DNA of 64,000 bases from Micrococcaceae bacterium RIT 802. Lineage in GTDB: Bacteria; Actinomycetota; Actinomycetes; Actinomycetales; Micrococcaceae. The DNA lies in NCBI GenBank assembly GCA_016892645.1, contig JAFEMX010000015.1, positions 1 through 64,000 of the forward strand. Direction: 5' to 3'. This document shows, piece after piece, positions 17,358 through 25,211 of this stretch (position 1 is its first letter; each line of letters opens with the position of its first letter). The position numbers and the translations under genes are program-made. Below the pieces are notes generated by a model, which saw only the letters and a program-made list of their open reading frames with translations, made no database searches and was not told the origin of the DNA.

Positions 17358-18851
17358 ATGGAACATGAGGGCGTCGCACCACTGCTCTTCACCACCGAAG
17401 AGTACGCCGCACGACTGGCCGCGGCACGGGTGCGCATGCAGGAGCAGGGCCTCAGCGCGCTGATCGTCACCGATCCGGCGAACATCTACTACCTGACCGG
17501 GTACAACGCCTGGTCGTTCTACACCCCGCAAATGGTCTTCGTCCCCCTCGAGGGGGACATGATCCTGTTCACCCGCGAGATGGACGCCAACGGGGCCTTC
17601 CGCACCACGTGGTTGGGGCAGGAGAACATCGTCGGCTACCCGGAACGCTACGTGCACCGCCCGCATCTGCACCCCTTCGACTGGGTCGCCTATGCCCTGC
17701 GCGCCCGGTACCTCATCGCCCCGGCGACCAAGGGATGCGTGGGCCTGGAAATGGACGCCCATTTCTTCTCCCCGAAGGGCTACCGGGCCCTGGTCAACGC
17801 GCTGCCGGAGTGGACGCTGGTCGACTGCTTCGAACTGGTCAACTGGGTCCGGGCCATCAAGTCCCCGGCCGAGATCCAGCTCATGCGCCGCGCCGCGGTG
17901 GTGACCAACCTGGCCATGCATGCCGCCGAGGACGCGATCCAGGTCGGTGCACGCCAATGCGACGTCGCCGCGGCCATCACCAACGCCCAGATCACGGGAA
18001 CCCAGGAGTACGGCGGCGACTACACGGCCATCGTGCCGATGCTGCCCACCGGCGAATCGGCAGACACCCCCCACCTGACCTGGAACGACGAGCCGCTGAA
18101 GGCCGACCAGGCGATGGTCGTCGAGCTCGCCGGCGCCCACCACCGCTACCATGTGCCCATGGCCAGGACCTTCATGCCCGGGACCCCCACGCCGCAGTTG
18201 GCCCACCTCGCCCAGGCCACCGACCACGCGCTGGCCGCCGTGCTGGAAACCGTCCGCCCCGGCGCCCCGGTGCAGGAGCTCTCGCAGGTCTTCAACCGGA
18301 CCCTGTTCGAGTACGGCTACGAGAAGGCATCGCGCATCGGCTACTCGATCGGCGTCGGCTACCCGCCGGACTGGGGCGAGCGGACCATCTCGCTGCGCAG
18401 CGAGGACCAGACGATCCTGACCGAGAACATGACGTTCCACCTGATGTGCGGCATGTGGATGGAAGGCTACGGCTACGAGGTCTCGGAGGCCATCCGCGTC
18501 ACCGACACCGGCGTCGAGTGCTTCACCTCCTACCCGCGCGGGCTCGTTCCCGTCGGCGAAACCGGCAGGAAGGCCGCCGAATCGATCACGCTGCTGGGCA
18601 ACCCCGGCGAACGCGCCATCCACCTCGCCCCCGGCGCCCCGGCCACCGCCCAACCGGTGGACGAGCCCCGGCGACCGGCCACCCCCCGCTTCGGCTTCAC
18701 CACACCCGACGAGTCCACCATGACCGGGTCCATCAGCATCGTGCCGCGGAACGCCGAAACCGCGGATAGCGATCCGGCCCGCCCGACGGTACCGCCGCTG
18801 GAACGGGCAAACCCGGACACGACCCCCGAACCCTCGAAGGAGACACCATGA
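17358..18851 (+). CDS. doeA: Ectoine hydrolase, DoeA/EutD-type (M24 creatinase-fold protein)
   Basis: 497 residues from ATG 17358, with AAGGAG 8 bases upstream. The N-terminal creatinase-like domain has DPANIYYLTGYNAWSFYTPQ, recalled as characteristic of the ectoine-hydrolase group. The C-terminal pita-bread domain has most M24 metal ligands replaced: ELAGAHHRYHVPMARTF at about 255-271, GYSIGVGYPPDWGE instead of a GHGIG motif, and LMCGMW instead of the usual EPG. This fits the metal-independent hydrolases that open the ectoine ring to N-acetyl-diaminobutyrate. An unusual Pro/Thr-rich tail of about 100 residues follows from about residue 396. It starts the operon 17358-22806. Creatinase or a dipeptidase are less likely alternatives. 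Confidence 0.8.
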   Translation: MEHEGVAPLLFTTEEYAARLAAARVRMQEQGLSALIVTDPANIYYLTGYNAWSFYTPQMVFVPLEGDMILFTREMDANGAFRTTWLGQENIVGYPERYVHRPHLHPFDWVAYALRARYLIAPATKGCVGLEMDAHFFSPKGYRALVNALPEWTLVDCFELVNWVRAIKSPAEIQLMRRAAVVTNLAMHAAEDAIQVGARQCDVAAAITNAQITGTQEYGGDYTAIVPMLPTGESADTPHLTWNDEPLKADQAMVVELAGAHHRYHVPMARTFMPGTPTPQLAHLAQATDHALAAVLETVRPGAPVQELSQVFNRTLFEYGYEKASRIGYSIGVGYPPDWGERTISLRSEDQTILTENMTFHLMCGMWMEGYGYEVSEAIRVTDTGVECFTSYPRGLVPVGETGRKAAESITLLGNPGERAIHLAPGAPATAQPVDEPRRPATPRFGFTTPDESTMTGSISIVPRNAETADSDPARPTVPPLERANPDTTPEPSKETP

Positions 18852-20110
18852 CCACCCTGAACCTGCCGCTCGCCGGCCGCGCCGCCAACCTCGTGGGCTC
18901 CGTCATCGACTCCAGCACCTCGCTGCTCGCCGCCCAGAAGCACGACATCATCCGCTTCGCGATGGGGGCTCCGGCCGACGAGTTCGTCCCCGTGCGGGCC
19001 TTCACCGAGATCGCCGCCAGCGTGCACGATTCCTCCTCCTTCACCTACGGTGCCACCGAGGGCGAACCGGTCCTGATCTCCGCGCTGGTCGACTACCTGG
19101 AGGGCACCGCGGAGCCGACCTCCGCCGAACGGATCAGCATCACCTCCGGCGGCATGCAGGGCCTGGACATCGCCTGCAAGCTGTTCGTGGACCCGGGCGA
19201 TCTGGTCATCGTCGAATCCCCGACCTACACCAACGGCTCGGCCACCGCCTTGAGCTACGGTGCGGAGCTGCTCGAGGTGCCGATGGACGAGGACGGCATG
19301 GACGTCGACGAGCTCGAACGCCTCGTGGCCGAAGCCGGCCGCACGCCCAAGGCGATCTACACGATCCCGAACTTCCAGAACCCCTCCGGGACCACCCTCT
19401 CGACCGAGCGCCGCGAGCGGATCATCGCCCTGGCCCGCCGCTGGGGCGCGGTCATCATCGACGACGACCCGTACGGCCTGCTGCGCTTCGCCGGCGAGGA
19501 CCTCCCCGGGTTCCGCCAGCTCAGCGGCGACGACCCGCTCGTGTTCTCGGTCCGGACCTTCTCCAAGATCCTCGCCCCCGGGCTGCGGGTGGGCTGGATC
19601 GACGCCGACCCGTCACTGCGCCAGCTCATCATCAACGCCAAGCAGGCCATGGACACGTGCACCAACGTCCCGGCACAGCATGTGGTCGCCGAGTTCCTGC
19701 GCCGCGGCATCCTGGACGAGCACCTCGCCGGGCTGCGCACCGAATACCGCAACCGCCGCGACGCGATGCTCGCCAGCCTGGACAAGCACCTATCGGGCCG
19801 GGTCAGGACCACCCACCCCGACGGCGGGTTCTTCCTCTGGGTCACCCTGACCGGCGAAGACGCCGCAGTGGACACCCGCCGGCTCTTCGAGATCGCCCTG
19901 GCCGAGGGCGTCGCCTTCATCCCCGGTCCCGCCCTGTCCGCGGGCGGCAGGTTCGCCTCGGCCTTCCGGTTGTGCTTTGCCTCCACCGGCCCGGAACGCA
20001 CCGATGCCGGGGTGCAGCGCCTGACCACGGCACTGGATGCGGCCCTGGCCGAAACACGGCAGGACTCCGCCGCCGCAGCCGGCACCGGCCCGGCCTCGGG
20101 ACGTGGCTGA
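18848..20110 (+). CDS. PLP-dependent class I aminotransferase, without HTH domain
   Basis: 420 residues; its ATG overlaps the doeA stop (ATGA). It has a fold-type-I aminotransferase core: YGATEGEPVLISALVDYL, SITSGGMQGLDIACKLFVDP, the NFQNPSG region, IDDDPYGLLRF, the PLP Lys240 in RTFSKILAPGLRVGW, and FRLCFAS near the end. It resembles 2-aminoadipate/kynurenine-type aminotransferases and the effector domain of MocR regulators such as EnuR, but there is no N-terminal winged helix, so it is more likely an enzyme. A transaminase for diaminobutyrate or hydroxy-diaminobutyrate is plausible but not shown. Confidence 0.82.
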   Translation: MTTLNLPLAGRAANLVGSVIDSSTSLLAAQKHDIIRFAMGAPADEFVPVRAFTEIAASVHDSSSFTYGATEGEPVLISALVDYLEGTAEPTSAERISITSGGMQGLDIACKLFVDPGDLVIVESPTYTNGSATALSYGAELLEVPMDEDGMDVDELERLVAEAGRTPKAIYTIPNFQNPSGTTLSTERRERIIALARRWGAVIIDDDPYGLLRFAGEDLPGFRQLSGDDPLVFSVRTFSKILAPGLRVGWIDADPSLRQLIINAKQAMDTCTNVPAQHVVAEFLRRGILDEHLAGLRTEYRNRRDAMLASLDKHLSGRVRTTHPDGGFFLWVTLTGEDAAVDTRRLFEIALAEGVAFIPGPALSAGGRFASAFRLCFASTGPERTDAGVQRLTTALDAALAETRQDSAAAAGTGPASGRG

Positions 20111-21352
20111 ATGGCGGCCACCGCCGCCGGGGCCGCCATCGCCCCGATCGACCGCGACGAGCTCACGGCGCTGACCATCGCCCTGGTCAACGCCGGCGGG
20201 GAAAACCCCGGGGGCACCGAACAGGCAACGGCCGAGGTCCTGGTCTCCGAAGCGCGCCGCCGTGGCCTCGAAGCCTCCACCCGCGAGGTCGAACCGGGCC
20301 GGCCCAACGTCTTCATCACCCTGCCCGGCGGCGATGGCGAGGGAGTGCTCTTCCTGGGCCACTCCGACGTCGTGCCCGTGGGCGAGGGCTGGGACCGCGA
20401 ACCCTTCGATGCCCACGTGGCCGGCGGCCGGCTCTTCGGGCGGGGCGCCACCGACATGAAGGGCGGCCTGGCCGCGGTCCTCACCGCCATGGCCTCCCTG
20501 CACGACGCCGGCGCCCGGCTCTCCGGCCCCGTCACCCTGGCCTGCACGGTCGACGAGGAGGAAACCGGGGCCGGCATCCGGGCAGTGGTCGCCGGCGGAC
20601 TGGACCACCGCTACTCCGCCTGCGTGGTCGCCGAACCGACCGACCTGGAAACGGTCATCGCCTGCCGCGGTGATTCCTACCTGGAAATCGAGGTGACCGG
20701 GCGGGCCGCCCATTCCGGGCGGCCCAGCGACGGTCGCAACGCCATCGACGCCGCAGTGCGGATCTGCAACCTCATCACTGCCGACCAGGAACGCCTCTCC
20801 GCCGAGCCCGACCCGCTGCTGGGCCATGCCACCTGGAACACCGGGATGATCTCCGGCGGGCGCGGCACCTCGATGGTCGCCCCCGACGCACACCTCTGGC
20901 TCGACCGGCGGCTCATGCCCGGCGAGGACACCGAACGGATCCGGGAAGACCTGCTGGAACGTATCAAAGAGGCCGGAATCGTCGGGGACGGCATCACCGT
21001 CTCGGCGCGCACCACCATGGAAATGCCGGGATTCCGTACCGAGCCGGACCACCCGCTGGTCGCCGCGGCCACTGCATCACTGGCCGCCGCGGGCGTCGAA
21101 ACCCGCGTCACCGGGTGGACCGCGTCCTGCGATGGCGGCTTCATTTCCCGCGACTTCGGCATCCCCACCATCGTGCTCGGACCGGGCGAACTCAATGACC
21201 AGGCACACCAACCCAACGAGTCGGTGCGCTTGTCGGAAATAGAGGCCGCGACGCGCGCCTATGCAATGCTGGTCACCACACTGTTGGGCCCCGACGGCGG
21301 CGCATCCCGCTCCGCACGCCAAGATCCCCTTCCGGAAGGCGAACGCTCATGA
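20111..21352 (+). CDS. M20 family metallopeptidase/deacetylase (ArgE/DapE-type)
   Basis: 413 residues, starting directly after the previous stop. It is a dizinc amidohydrolase: FLGHSDVVPVGEGWDREPFD holds the first His/Asp pair (about 84-86), GRGATDMKGGLAAVL the bridging Asp (about 115), and VDEEETGAG the catalytic Glu pair (about 148-150). The lid domain has GRAAHSGRPSDGRNAIDAA. ArgE-like relatives remove acyl groups from N-acetylated amino acids. In this operon, N-acetyl-diaminobutyrate deacetylation (the DoeB/EutE step) is the natural assignment, because no EutE/AstE-type deacetylase gene is present in the window. That assignment is inferred from context. Confidence 0.85.
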   Translation: MAATAAGAAIAPIDRDELTALTIALVNAGGENPGGTEQATAEVLVSEARRRGLEASTREVEPGRPNVFITLPGGDGEGVLFLGHSDVVPVGEGWDREPFDAHVAGGRLFGRGATDMKGGLAAVLTAMASLHDAGARLSGPVTLACTVDEEETGAGIRAVVAGGLDHRYSACVVAEPTDLETVIACRGDSYLEIEVTGRAAHSGRPSDGRNAIDAAVRICNLITADQERLSAEPDPLLGHATWNTGMISGGRGTSMVAPDAHLWLDRRLMPGEDTERIREDLLERIKEAGIVGDGITVSARTTMEMPGFRTEPDHPLVAAATASLAAAGVETRVTGWTASCDGGFISRDFGIPTIVLGPGELNDQAHQPNESVRLSEIEAATRAYAMLVTTLLGPDGGASRSARQDPLPEGERS

Positions 21353-22806
21353 CCGAACAACCCGCCGCACCTGGCAGCACGGGCACCGTGGAGGACCAAA
21401 ACGCCCCCGGCGCCGAACCACAGACCGCCGAGGCCAAGGGGAACCTGCGCAAGTCGATCCTCGGCTCGGCCCTGGGCAACGCCGTCGAATGGTTCGACTA
21501 CGGCGTCTACGGCTACCTGACCATCTACATGGCCACCAACTTCTTCGGTTCCGAGGAGGGCGACGGCGGGCTCGGCGTCACCCTGACCCTGGCCACGCTG
21601 GCGATCTCCTTCCTCGTCCGTCCCCTGGGCGGGCTCATCCTGGGCCCGATGGGCGATAAGTTCGGACGGCAGAAGGTGATGGTGCTGACCGTGACCATGA
21701 TGACCGCCGCCACCGGCGTCATCGGCTTGCTCCCCACCATCGACACCATCGGCCTTTTCGCCCCGGCACTGCTGCTGCTCTGCCGCATGGTCCAAGGCTT
21801 CTCCGCCGGCGGCGAGTACGGCGGCGCCGCCGTCTACATGGCCGAGAGCGCACCTGACCAACGGCGTGGTTTCCTCGGCTCGTTCCTCGAGTTCGGTACC
21901 ACAGTCGGCTTCATCCTGGCCGCCATCGTCTGCACGACACTGATCACCATCGTCGGCGACGACGGCATGGCCGCCGGCTGGTGGCGCCTGCCCTTCCTGC
22001 TGACGATCCCGCTGGGCATGACGGCCCTGTACATCCGGACCCGCCTCGGCGAGCCGAAGGTCTTCTCGGAGGCGGCCGAGGACAACGAGATCACCAAGAC
22101 CCCGATCCGCGACACCATCCGCGGCAACTGGCGCCAGATCCTGGTCGTCATGGGCTTCGTGGTCCTGCTCAATGTCGCCTTCTACCTGATCCTCGGCTAC
22201 ATGCCCACCTACCTCAGTGGACAGCTGGGCCACAGCACGGCCCAGGGCAACTGGATGCTGGTGGCGATCATGGCCATCATGCTGCTGGTGATCCCGTTTA
22301 TGGGTTCGCTCTCGGATCGGATCGGGCGCAAGACGTTGCTGCTCACGGCCGCTGGTGGCTACACGCTGCTGTCGGTTCCGGCGATGATTCTCCTGGGAAT
22401 CGACAACCTGGTGGTGCAGTTCCTCGGCCTCGCCGTGCTCGGAATGCTGCTGGTCATCTTGGTTTCCTCGGTGTCCTCCACCCTCCCGGCCTTGTTCCCC
22501 ACGGCCGTGCGCTACACCGGTTTCGCGATCGCCTACAACTTCTCGACCGCGTTCTTCGCCGGGCCGTCGCAGACCCTGACCAACAGCCTGATCGAGACCA
22601 CCGGAAACGTGCTCGTTCCGGGCTGGTACATGGCCATCGCCGGGGCCATCGGGTTCATCTCCATCCTGTGCATGCGTGAGACCTCCCAGGCCTCGTTGCG
22701 CGGCGAGGTGCTGCCCGGTGAGCCGGAATCGACCGGTTGGCCCGCCCCCAAGTGGGTCGGCGTCAACCGCGCCAAGGCAGAGGCCGGCAAGGCCATGTCG
22801 GCCTAG
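21349..22806 (+). CDS. MFS metabolite:H+ symporter (ProP/MHS-like)
   Basis: 485 residues; ATG overlaps the previous stop. It has twelve predicted membrane segments. MHS-family marks include SALGNAVEWFDYGVYGYL near the first helix, FLVRPLGGLILGPMGDKFGR and CRMVQGFSAGGEYGGAAVYM. The second half has FMGSLSDRIGRK. Relatives such as ProP import proline, betaines and ectoine, and others import dicarboxylates. As the last gene of the doeA operon it probably offers proton-coupled uptake of ectoine or a breakdown product, alongside the Ehu ABC system. A strong hairpin follows. Confidence 0.88.
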   Translation: MTEQPAAPGSTGTVEDQNAPGAEPQTAEAKGNLRKSILGSALGNAVEWFDYGVYGYLTIYMATNFFGSEEGDGGLGVTLTLATLAISFLVRPLGGLILGPMGDKFGRQKVMVLTVTMMTAATGVIGLLPTIDTIGLFAPALLLLCRMVQGFSAGGEYGGAAVYMAESAPDQRRGFLGSFLEFGTTVGFILAAIVCTTLITIVGDDGMAAGWWRLPFLLTIPLGMTALYIRTRLGEPKVFSEAAEDNEITKTPIRDTIRGNWRQILVVMGFVVLLNVAFYLILGYMPTYLSGQLGHSTAQGNWMLVAIMAIMLLVIPFMGSLSDRIGRKTLLLTAAGGYTLLSVPAMILLGIDNLVVQFLGLAVLGMLLVILVSSVSSTLPALFPTAVRYTGFAIAYNFSTAFFAGPSQTLTNSLIETTGNVLVPGWYMAIAGAIGFISILCMRETSQASLRGEVLPGEPESTGWPAPKWVGVNRAKAEAGKAMSA

Positions 22807-22827
22807 CCCGAGAGCCGAACCAGAAGC

Positions 22828-22860
22828 GGGGAGCGTACGTCCATGGGACGTGCGCTCCCC
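22828..22860 (+). terminator. Hairpin terminator after the doeA operon
   Basis: GGGGAGCGTACGTCC (22828-22842) pairs with GGACGTGCGCTCCCC (22846-22860) around an ATG loop; 14 of 15 positions pair. It lies 22 bases after the symporter stop. Confidence 0.8.
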
Positions 22861-22916
22861 TCGCCATGGGCAGCGCTTGGGTGCACGGCTCCGGGTAGCC
22901 TCTTCTTCATGAAAAA

Positions 22917-23391
22917 ACGTGGTTGGATCTGGCCGCGAGCCCCACGGTGACGGACCTGGTGGTCATCGGCGACCAATTGCTCAGGGTCCCGCGCCCAGGA
23001 TTTGAGGGACGCACCGCGGCCCTGTCAAAACTGGGGACCATGACCACAGCCCCTCACCGGCTTCACCGGACCAGCGGAATCGGTCAGGCCCGTGCCGCCC
23101 TCCAGCAGGTGCGGGTGGGCTCGGATTCCCCTGCGGAAATGCGGCTCAGGTTGGCCATCGTGTCGGCCGGGTTGCCCGAGCCGGAAATCCAGGTGCGGCT
23201 CGATCCAGCCAATCGCTACTCACCAACGTCCGATCTCGGCTATCGAGCGGCCAAAATAGCGCTCCAGTACGACGGTTACCACCACCGCTCGGCCGAACAA
23301 TTGGCCATCGACAACAGACGGGATCTCGCGTTCACCCAGGCCGGTTGGAAATATCTGAAGTTCGACTGGCAGGACGCGCGGAGCGGCTTTT
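22917..23391 (+). pseudogene. Truncated DUF559/Vsr-like endonuclease-fold protein remnant
   Basis: The translated stretch from TWLDLAA through DLVVIGDQLLRVPR, GIGQARAALQQVRVGSDSPA, ALQYDGYHHRSAEQLAIDNR and GWKYLKFDWQDARSGF matches the C-terminal half of a family common in Micrococcaceae, in which an AbiEi-like N-terminal half precedes a restriction-endonuclease-like domain. Here the frame has a stop at 22896 just upstream and no proper start, so the N-terminal half (about 150 residues) is missing. The end also runs past its usual stop into unrelated sequence overlapping the GntR gene. It looks like a decayed fragment. Confidence 0.6.
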
Positions 23392-23506
23392 CCCGTGCTG
23401 TTTTTCTCGTTGGCCGGCCCTGGCGAATCCCGAACCATGAGGTCAGATCCGGGTCCACCTGCATCTCGGCCACGCGTGCCGTCGCCGGCTTCACCACCGA
23501 CCCAGT

Positions 23507-24205
23507 TCAGGACGCTTCGGGCTCCGATTCGCCGGCTCCGTTGATCGGTTCGAGCAACTGGGCGATGGCGCTGTCCATGTGGTCGGCGAGCGCCGCGTGC
23601 AGTTCGGGGACATTCGCCTCCAGGATGGCCTGGGCGATCCGGCGGTGCTCCGCCACCCTGTCCTCGAGCGAATATTCCGCCTGTTCAAGGGCCGCCAGGC
23701 ACATCCGTGTTTCGGTGACCAGGGTCCGGTGCACCCGGGTCAGCCGCTGGCTATGGGCCAGCCGGACCATCGCCTCGTGGAAGGAGATGTCGACCCGGCT
23801 CAGTTCCGCCGGTTCGAAACCGGCCCCCAGGGCGGCCATCTCCTCGACGATGGACATCAGCTCCGTGCCCGCCTCACGGTGCGTGTGGTCGACCTCGATG
23901 ATCTTCAATGCCGCTCCACGCTCGACGGCGGTGCGCGTGAGGTAGATGTCGGCGATATCCGCCGGGGTCGGGTCGACGACGAAGAGCCCGCGGTTGCGGA
24001 TGCTGATGAGCAGGCCCTCCTGCGTCAGGCGCTGCATCGCCTCTCGCAGGGGCCCGCGACTGACGCCCAGACGGCCGGCGAGATCCGCTTCCCCGAGCTG
24101 TGTGCCGGGCGGGAACTCGCCGTTGCCGATCGCGGTGCGGATCTTGCGCGCGATGATCGATGGGGTGGACTCCTGTTGAAGCGGCTCGAGACTCGAGGCG
24201 GCCAT
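23507..24205 (-). CDS. GntR/FCD family transcriptional regulator
   Basis: 232 residues, with GAGGAT about 6 bases before the ATG. The winged helix (about 15-80) has KIRTAIGNGEFPPGTQLGEA and LGVSRGPLREAMQRLTQEGL. The FCD domain has VDISFHEAMVRLAHSQ, VAEHRRIAQAILEAN and LADHM, supplying the usual Asp and three His metal-site candidates. It is a different subtype from the regulator at 1685. It bounds the ectoine-type region, and a GATTGTC-containing palindrome precedes it, so it is a candidate to bind the sites at 11379 and 17318. Which of the two GntR proteins controls which site is not decidable here. Confidence 0.88.
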   Translation of the reverse strand: MAASSLEPLQQESTPSIIARKIRTAIGNGEFPPGTQLGEADLAGRLGVSRGPLREAMQRLTQEGLLISIRNRGLFVVDPTPADIADIYLTRTAVERGAALKIIEVDHTHREAGTELMSIVEEMAALGAGFEPAELSRVDISFHEAMVRLAHSQRLTRVHRTLVTETRMCLAALEQAEYSLEDRVAEHRRIAQAILEANVPELHAALADHMDSAIAQLLEPINGAGESEPEAS

Positions 24206-24229
24206 GGGATGATCCTCACTGGGTTCGAC

Positions 24230-24249
24230 ATTGTCCGGATGCAGACAAT
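24230..24249. promoter_or_regulatory. Candidate GntR operator upstream of the second GntR gene
   Basis: ATTGTC (24230-24235) and GACAAT (24244-24249) form a perfect 6-base inverted repeat with 8 bases between. Read on the minus strand the right half is GGATTGTC, the same half-site as at 2671 and close to those at 11381 and 17318. It lies 25 bases upstream of the regulator's ATG, suggesting autoregulation. Confidence 0.55.
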
Positions 24250-24295
24250 CCTACAACCTGTGCGGCCCTGGCGGGCGGGTGGCCCCGGGCGAGAT

Positions 24296-24301
24296 TAGAC
24301 T
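24296..24301 (+). promoter_or_regulatory. Candidate -10 box for the MarR gene
   Basis: TAGACT, 66 bases before the ATG at 24367; matches the actinobacterial -10 consensus. No clear -35 box. Confidence 0.4.
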
Positions 24302-24366
24302 GGATGTGCCGCCCACCCATCCGGGAACCGGGCCGGTCCGGACAAGATGAAGGACAGTGCCAGCCG

Positions 24367-24807
24367 ATGGACACCCAGGATCCCCTGGCGTTGGAGGGGC
24401 AGGTCTGCTTTGCCCTCGCCGTCGCCTCGCGTTCGGTGATCGCCGCGTACCGTCCCGTCCTGGAACCGCTGCATCTGACCCATCCGCAATACCTGGTGAT
24501 GCTGGCCCTGTGGGAGCAGTCCCCTGTGTCGCTGAAGGAGGTCAGCCGGCTCCTGCGGCTGGATCCGGGAACGTTGTCGCCACTGGCAAAGCGCCTCGAG
24601 TCCCTGGGCTACATCGAGCGGCAGCGCGATGCCCGCGACGGGCGCACCCTGTGCATCACGCTGACCGACCGTGGACGCGCACTACGCGCCGAGGCGGAAA
24701 AGGTCCCCGGGCAGATGATGGAGCGCCTGGGGTTGTCGCGCGAGGAACTGGTCGGGTTGCACGCGACCATGACGAAGTTGATCACCGCCACCGATCGGCT
24801 GCACTAG
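24367..24807 (+). CDS. MarR family regulator, OhrR-type
   Basis: 146 residues. The start region LEGQVCFALAVASRSVIAAY with Cys14 in the (L/V)CFAL motif, and LEPLHLTHPQYLVMLALWEQ after it, follow organic-peroxide sensors OhrR, where that Cys is the redox switch. The winged helix is SLKEVSRLLRLDPGTLSPLAKRLESLGYIERQRD. It would repress a peroxide-resistance gene until oxidised. No Ohr gene is adjacent; the only OsmC/Ohr-family gene in the window is about 30 kb away. The open frame extends upstream to 24160 without similarity. Confidence 0.85.
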   Translation: MDTQDPLALEGQVCFALAVASRSVIAAYRPVLEPLHLTHPQYLVMLALWEQSPVSLKEVSRLLRLDPGTLSPLAKRLESLGYIERQRDARDGRTLCITLTDRGRALRAEAEKVPGQMMERLGLSREELVGLHATMTKLITATDRLH

Positions 24808-24828
24808 CTGCCGCGGCGGCGGGGCCAC

Positions 24829-25065
24829 TCAGAAGTCGGCGGCGGCCAGCCTGACTTCTTCGGGGGCTTCGCTCCCCTTGGCCTCATGGGCCCGCAAGAC
24901 GCGCCGGGCGCGTTCGCGCTTCAGCCGCTCCTTAGGGTCCATGTGCGGCAACTGGTCCGCCGGACCCATGACGAAGAAGCCGAGGAACTGCAGCCACCAC
25001 GTCAGCCGGTAGCCGAAGCTCAGTCCGGTCTTGTCCTTCACGATGGGCAGTGGCTTGTGGCTCAT
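24829..25065 (-). CDS. Small conserved hypothetical protein
   Basis: 78 residues, not assigned to a named family. The N-terminal half has one hydrophobic stretch, LTWWLQFLGFFVMGPA. The C-terminal half is strongly charged (MDPKERLKRERARRVLRAHE), so it may be a membrane-associated helix with a basic tail. It lies between convergent and divergent neighbours with no operon partner. ATG 25065 is the first start in frame. Codon use is like its neighbours. Confidence 0.55.
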   Translation of the reverse strand: MSHKPLPIVKDKTGLSFGYRLTWWLQFLGFFVMGPADQLPHMDPKERLKRERARRVLRAHEAKGSEAPEEVRLAAADF

Positions 25066-25211
25066 GGCCGTCCGTCCTGTGGGTACGGGGCCCGCAGCGC
25101 GGGCCCGACGTGGGGTGCCGGAAAGCCCGGTCCCTCCCCTCCATTCTACCTAATTATTTTGTGTACCAACTAAAATTGGCCGCGAACTCCATCACACCGG
25201 ACAATGGAAGG

